Shown piece after piece: positions 12,943 to 16,131 of a DNA stretch of 16,131 nucleotides (its first letter is position 1; each line of letters starts with the position of its first letter). The translations under genes and the position numbers were made by a program. The notes beneath the pieces were generated by a model. The model saw only the letters and a program-made list of their open reading frames with translations, was not told where the DNA came from and did not search any database. The stretch comes from Microbacterium sp. (lineage in GTDB: Bacteria; Actinomycetota; Actinomycetes; Actinomycetales; Microbacteriaceae), in the NCBI GenBank assembly GCA_031286555.1, contig JAITUD010000185.1, positions 1 through 16,131 of the forward strand. Direction: 5' to 3'.

Positions 12943-14397
12943 ATGGCGTCGGGTCCCGCCCGGGTCGTCGCACGCGACTGGGGCTGGCGATACGCAGGGC
13001 GGCGTCTGCCCGCGGTCAGCGGAACGACGTTCACGATCGAGCCCGGAGAGCGCGTGCTGCTGCTCGGTGCCTCCGGCGCGGGCAAGTCGACACTGCTCGC
13101 CGGTCTCGCAGGGCTCCTCGGCGACGCCGACGAGGGGGAGCGCACGGGCGCTCTGCTCGTCGACGACGCGCTTCCGGAGCAGAGTCGCGGCCGCATCGGC
13201 CTGGTCCTGCAGGATCCGGATGCCGGCGTCGTGCTGTCCAAGGTCGGCGACGACGTCGCCTTCGGATGCGAGAACCTCGGCGTTCCCGCATCCGAGATCC
13301 CCGGACGCGTGTCGGAGGCGCTGGAGGCGGTCGGCCTGGATGTGCCGCTGCAGCGGCCGACGAAGGCGCTGTCCGGCGGGCAGAAGCAGCGGCTGGCGCT
13401 CGCCGGAGCCTTGGCGATGCGCCCCGGGCTGCTGCTGCTGGATGAGCCGACCGCGAACCTCGATCCGGCCGGCGTCGCCGAGGTGCGCGAGAGCGTCGCC
13501 CGTGTCGTCGCCGAGACCGGGGCGACGCTGGTCGTCGTCGAGCACCGCACCGAGGTGTGGTCCGATCTGATCACCCGGGTCATCGTGCTGGCCGCAGACG
13601 GTGGCCTGCTGGCCGACGACCCGCCGGCCGATGTCTTCGGCAGGTACGCGCAGACGCTGGCGGATGCCGGGGTGTGGGTGCCGAACCTTCCCATCGATCT
13701 GCCCGCGCTGCCGCGCTCGGACGGCGCCTCAGTGCTGGAGGCGCACGGGCTCGCGATCGGGCGGGAGCGTCGCACGGTCGTGCAGGCCGGTCTCGAGCTC
13801 GCCCTGCCGCAGGCATCCGCGACGGTGATCACCGGGCCGAACGGTGCGGGCAAGTCCACGCTGGCGCTCACGCTGGCTGGTCTCCTGCCCGAGCTCGCGG
13901 GATCGGTGACCGCGGCCGAGCGGCTGCGCGGCAGGAGCGGGCTGCGTCCGTTCCGCTGGACCTCGCGTGAACTGCTGACCCGCATCGGCACGGTGTTCCA
14001 GGAGCCGGAGCACCAGTTCCTCGCGCAGACGCTCCGAGAGGAGCTCGCCGTCGGGCCCCGGGCCCTCGGCTGGTCGGCGGAGCGCACGACGGCCGTCGTC
14101 GACGGGCTGCTCGAGCGCCTGCACCTCGACCACCTCGCGGAGGCCAACCCGTTCACCCTCTCCGGCGGCCAGAAGCGCCGGCTGTCGGTCGCCACCGTGC
14201 TCGCCGCGACGCCCGAGGTGATCGTGCTCGACGAGCCGACGTTCGGGCAGGACAGGCGCGGATGGATCGAACTCGTCCTGCTCCTTCAGGAGGAGGTCGC
14301 GCGGGGCACGTCGATCGTCGCCGTCACGCACGACGAGGCCGTGACCAGGCATCTGGGCGACCGGCGCATCGTGCTGGATCAGGTGGTGCCGGTATGA
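12943..14397 (+). CDS. ykoD: ECF transporter double ATPase YkoD
   Basis: This 484-residue protein contains two complete ABC ATPase domains in tandem, equal in architecture to a fused EcfA/EcfA' pair. The first half has Walker A GASGAGKST, Q-loop VLQDPD, signature LSGGQKQRLALA, Walker B LLLLDEPTANLD and switch His in VVVEHR. The second half has Walker A GPNGAGKST, Q-loop VFQEPEHQ, signature LSGGQKRRLSVA, Walker B VIVLDEPTFGQD and VTHDEA. Both sites look catalytically intact. It hydrolyses ATP on the cytoplasmic face to drive uptake by YkoE through YkoC. The ATG at 12943 lies 2 bases after the ykoE stop with GAGG in the ykoE end; the longer in-frame opening from 12268 overlaps ykoE and is rejected. 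The stop overlaps the ykoC start by 4 bases. Confidence 0.93.
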   Translation: MASGPARVVARDWGWRYAGRRLPAVSGTTFTIEPGERVLLLGASGAGKSTLLAGLAGLLGDADEGERTGALLVDDALPEQSRGRIGLVLQDPDAGVVLSKVGDDVAFGCENLGVPASEIPGRVSEALEAVGLDVPLQRPTKALSGGQKQRLALAGALAMRPGLLLLDEPTANLDPAGVAEVRESVARVVAETGATLVVVEHRTEVWSDLITRVIVLAADGGLLADDPPADVFGRYAQTLADAGVWVPNLPIDLPALPRSDGASVLEAHGLAIGRERRTVVQAGLELALPQASATVITGPNGAGKSTLALTLAGLLPELAGSVTAAERLRGRSGLRPFRWTSRELLTRIGTVFQEPEHQFLAQTLREELAVGPRALGWSAERTTAVVDGLLERLHLDHLAEANPFTLSGGQKRRLSVATVLAATPEVIVLDEPTFGQDRRGWIELVLLLQEEVARGTSIVAVTHDEAVTRHLGDRRIVLDQVVPV

Positions 14398-15182
14398 GCG
14401 CCGTCATCGCCCCGACAGAGGCCCGTGCCGCGTGGCTCGACGGCGTGAATCCCGTCACCCGCATCCTGCTCGCGCTGCTGCTGTCGATCCCGCTGTTCGC
14501 GTCGATCGACGTTGTCAGCGGGCTGGTCGCGATCGCGCTGCAGCTGATCTGCATCCCGCTGACCGGGCTGCCGCTGCGCACCGTGCTGAGCAGGATGGGG
14601 CTGCTCGCAGCGATCTCCCCGATCGCCGGCCTGAGCATGCTGCTCTATGCGGAACCCGAGGGGCAGATCTACTGGACCTTCGGCGTCGCCACGATCAGTG
14701 AGGAGTCGATCCGCCTGGCCTTCGCGGTGAGCCTGCGTGTGATCGCGCTGGGGCTACCCACGATCCTGCTGTTCGGTCGGGCCGATCCGACCGAGGTCGC
14801 CGATGCGCTGGCCCAGGTCGCGCACCTGCCCAGCAGGTTCGTGCTCGGTGTGCTTGCCGGCACCCGCATGCTCGGGCTGTTCCTCGACGACTGGCGCACG
14901 ATGGGTCTCGCCCGCCGCGCACGCGGCGTCGGCGACCACGGCGCGATCCGGCGCTTCTTCTCGATGGCGTTCGTACTGCTGGTGTTCGCGGTGCGCCGCG
15001 GGTCGAAGCTGGCGATGGCGATGGAGGCGCGCGGGTTCGGCTCCGACATCCCGCGCACCTGGTCCCGCCCGTCCCGGCTGCACTCCCGCGACGCGGTCGC
15101 GGTGCTCGGCGGCGTCCTGATCATGGCGGCCGCGCTCGCAGCAGCGGTCGCCGCCGGCACGTTCCGCTTCATCTGGTCGTGA
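14394..15182 (+). CDS. ykoC: ECF transporter T component YkoC
   Basis: The 262-residue protein is polytopic, with hydrophobic segments near residues 20-60, 70-90, 105-130 and the C-terminus. Two Ala-Arg-Gly coupling motifs, in ARRARGVGDHG and AMEARGFGS, are the signature of EcfT proteins, where these cytoplasmic helices dock into the ATPase dimer. It should link YkoD to the thiamine/HMP-binding subunit YkoE in the membrane. The ATG overlaps the ykoD stop (ATGA), indicating translational coupling, and expression is under the TPP riboswitch far upstream. No terminator hairpin is obvious in the 34 bases to the next gene, so some read-through into the lipoprotein gene is possible. Confidence 0.92.
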   Translation: MSAVIAPTEARAAWLDGVNPVTRILLALLLSIPLFASIDVVSGLVAIALQLICIPLTGLPLRTVLSRMGLLAAISPIAGLSMLLYAEPEGQIYWTFGVATISEESIRLAFAVSLRVIALGLPTILLFGRADPTEVADALAQVAHLPSRFVLGVLAGTRMLGLFLDDWRTMGLARRARGVGDHGAIRRFFSMAFVLLVFAVRRGSKLAMAMEARGFGSDIPRTWSRPSRLHSRDAVAVLGGVLIMAAALAAAVAAGTFRFIWS

Positions 15183-15203
15183 CGAGGCTCGCGACGTGCC
15201 CGC

Positions 15204-15209
15204 TAGGGT
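15204..15209 (+). promoter_or_regulatory. -10 element of the lipoprotein gene, probably leaderless
   Basis: TAGGGT is followed by 7 bases and then the ATG at 15217, the spacing expected for a transcript that starts at the start codon. No ribosome binding site and no clear -35 are present. Confidence 0.5.
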
Positions 15210-15216
15210 GAGCGGC

Positions 15217-15807
15217 ATGACGCGACGGCAGGGAACCCGGATGCCACGGGCGGCGGCGCTGCTCGCGGCGATGCTGCTCGTGCTGTCCGTGACCGCGTGC
15301 AGCGGCGGCACCAGCGAGCGGTACGGGCCCGGAGACGAGTTCCCGCCCGGCGGCGTGCCCACGGCGATCGCCTGGCCGTCGGACTGGCTCGAGGGCACCG
15401 CGGGGGAGGAGATCCCCGGCATCGGCGGCGAGGTCGTCGCGATCCGCCTGGAGTACCGCGACGGCCATTGGATGTGGCGGGTCACGAGCGCCGATCCGGC
15501 GTACGACGGACTGGACGACGGGCTCTCCGACCCGAAGCGGGGCCGCGAGGCACTGCTCGAAGGCGACACCAGGGAGCTGATCCAGGAGCACTACGTGACC
15601 CTCACCGAACTCGAGCTGAACGGTGCCGCGCCGGGCATCCTCATGGCGGCGAGGAACGCGGGCGAGACCTGGCCGAACCCGCGGGTCATCGAGTTGCGGG
15701 TCGTCGAAGCCGACGGCTCCCCGGTGTGGGCGGCGACGATGTACGACGCGAACACCCGCGAGATCTCGGTCATCCAGATCGATCCCGCGGCACCCGATCG
15801 GCTCTGA
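15217..15807 (+). CDS. Putative secreted lipoprotein of unknown function
   Basis: The 196-residue product begins with a positively charged stretch (MTRRQGTRMPRA), a hydrophobic core (AALLAAMLLVLSV) and a lipobox VTAC with the acylated Cys at residue 28. It is therefore exported and lipid-anchored on the outer face of the cytoplasmic membrane. The mature part (about 168 residues) is acidic and has no motif I recognise. It includes VAIRLEYRDGHWMWRVTSADP and later VIELRVVEADGSPVWAATMYDA, resembling PepSY-like or small beta-rich domains only loosely; I make no functional call. The start at 15217 is preferred over the GTG at 15196 because it puts the signal peptide at the right length and fits the TAGGGT promoter. 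It follows ykoC but probably has its own promoter. Confidence 0.82.
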   Translation: MTRRQGTRMPRAAALLAAMLLVLSVTACSGGTSERYGPGDEFPPGGVPTAIAWPSDWLEGTAGEEIPGIGGEVVAIRLEYRDGHWMWRVTSADPAYDGLDDGLSDPKRGREALLEGDTRELIQEHYVTLTELELNGAAPGILMAARNAGETWPNPRVIELRVVEADGSPVWAATMYDANTREISVIQIDPAAPDRL

Positions 15808-15830
15808 TCGGCCCATCTGCCGAGCTCTGG

Positions 15831-15836
15831 CAGGAT
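15831..15836 (+). promoter_or_regulatory. Candidate -10 element of the last gene, probably leaderless
   Basis: CAGGAT is followed by 6 bases and then the GTG at 15843. It is the same arrangement seen at 12134-12139 and 15204-15209, but with a weaker hexamer (C instead of T in the first position). Confidence 0.35.
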
Positions 15837-15842
15837 GGGAGT

Positions 15843-16131
15843 GTGCGCCCATCCAGGAGACCCGCGGTCATCCGCGGGTTCGCCGCCGCCTCGACGGCGA
15901 CGTTCGTCGCCCTCGCCGCGCACGTCACTGCGGGCGGTGCGATGCCCGGCCCGCTGGGCGTCCTCGCCCCCTGGCTGCTCTCCCTCATGGTCTGCGTGCT
16001 GCTCGCCGGGCGGAAGCTGTCGGCGCTGCGGCTGTCGATCTCGGTGATCGTCAGCCAGCTGCTCTTCCACGGCCTGTTCGTGCTCGGCATGATCACGCCC
16101 ACCGGCACGATCGGCGGGCACGTGCACGGCG
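15843..16131 (+). CDS. Polytopic membrane protein, partial (C-terminus beyond window)
   Basis: Ninety-six codons are present and open to the right edge. After an Arg-rich start (VRPSRRPAVIRG, GTG start) come three hydrophobic segments: ASTATFVALAAHVTAG at about 16-31, LGVLAPWLLSLMVCVLLAG at about 36-54, and ISVIVSQLLFHGLFVLGMI at about 63-81. A GGHVHG stretch follows at the edge. Several actinobacterial membrane proteins of this general look sit beside copper-handling genes and are His-rich later on, but no such neighbour is visible here, so the function is left open. The start is chosen from the reading frame and the CAGGAT-N6-GTG arrangement; no ribosome binding site is present. Confidence 0.6.
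   Translation, partial: MRPSRRPAVIRGFAAASTATFVALAAHVTAGGAMPGPLGVLAPWLLSLMVCVLLAGRKLSALRLSISVIVSQLLFHGLFVLGMITPTGTIGGHVHG

Noticed and set aside
15843..16131. Copper-associated membrane protein call for the last partial gene
   Set aside because: Only three helices and a short His-containing edge are visible, and no copper gene lies in the window, so a specific function is not supported.

Overview
The window is high-GC DNA with actinobacterial codon usage, frequent GTG starts, several apparently leaderless starts and recurrent 'ggatgc' words. These features point to the Microbacteriaceae, most likely Microbacterium or a close relative; this is inferred from composition and gene content, not from a marker gene. 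No rRNA, tRNA, CRISPR array, transposase or phage gene is visible. It looks like ordinary chromosomal sequence made of five gene blocks.

Block 1 (1-1646, minus strand) holds two glycosyltransferases, a GT4 gene followed by a GT2 gene cut by the window edge; a cell-surface glycan role is likely. Block 2 (1855-5831, plus) is divergent from it. It is a two-gene heterodimeric ABC exporter with one degenerate and one canonical ATPase site, closed by a 16-bp terminator hairpin.

Block 3 (5896-9710, plus) is the most interesting. It contains a free-standing SnoaL/NTF2-like protein, a translationally coupled ECF41-type sigma factor with its own fused SnoaL-like domain, a TMEM175-family membrane protein, and two tandem paralogous NAD(P)-binding oxidoreductases. 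Each of the three transcription units is preceded by the same element, TGTCAC(A/G)-N16-GGTC, which closely resembles the promoter known for ECF41 sigma factors. The block therefore reads as a compact self-activating regulon. It ends in a bidirectional terminator whose arm sequence is nearly the same as the one closing block 2.

Block 4 (9812-12127, minus) is a membrane-anchored S11-family D-alanyl-D-alanine carboxypeptidase with an unusual ~370-residue low-complexity cytoplasmic N-terminus. A short divergent intergenic region with a perfect 13-nt palindrome separates it from block 5.

Block 5 (12182-15182, plus) is a TPP riboswitch followed by ykoE-ykoD-ykoC, an ECF-type importer for thiamine or its pyrimidine precursor: S component, double ATPase, T component. 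A small lipoprotein gene and the beginning of a polytopic membrane protein gene, both with leaderless-looking starts, end the window.
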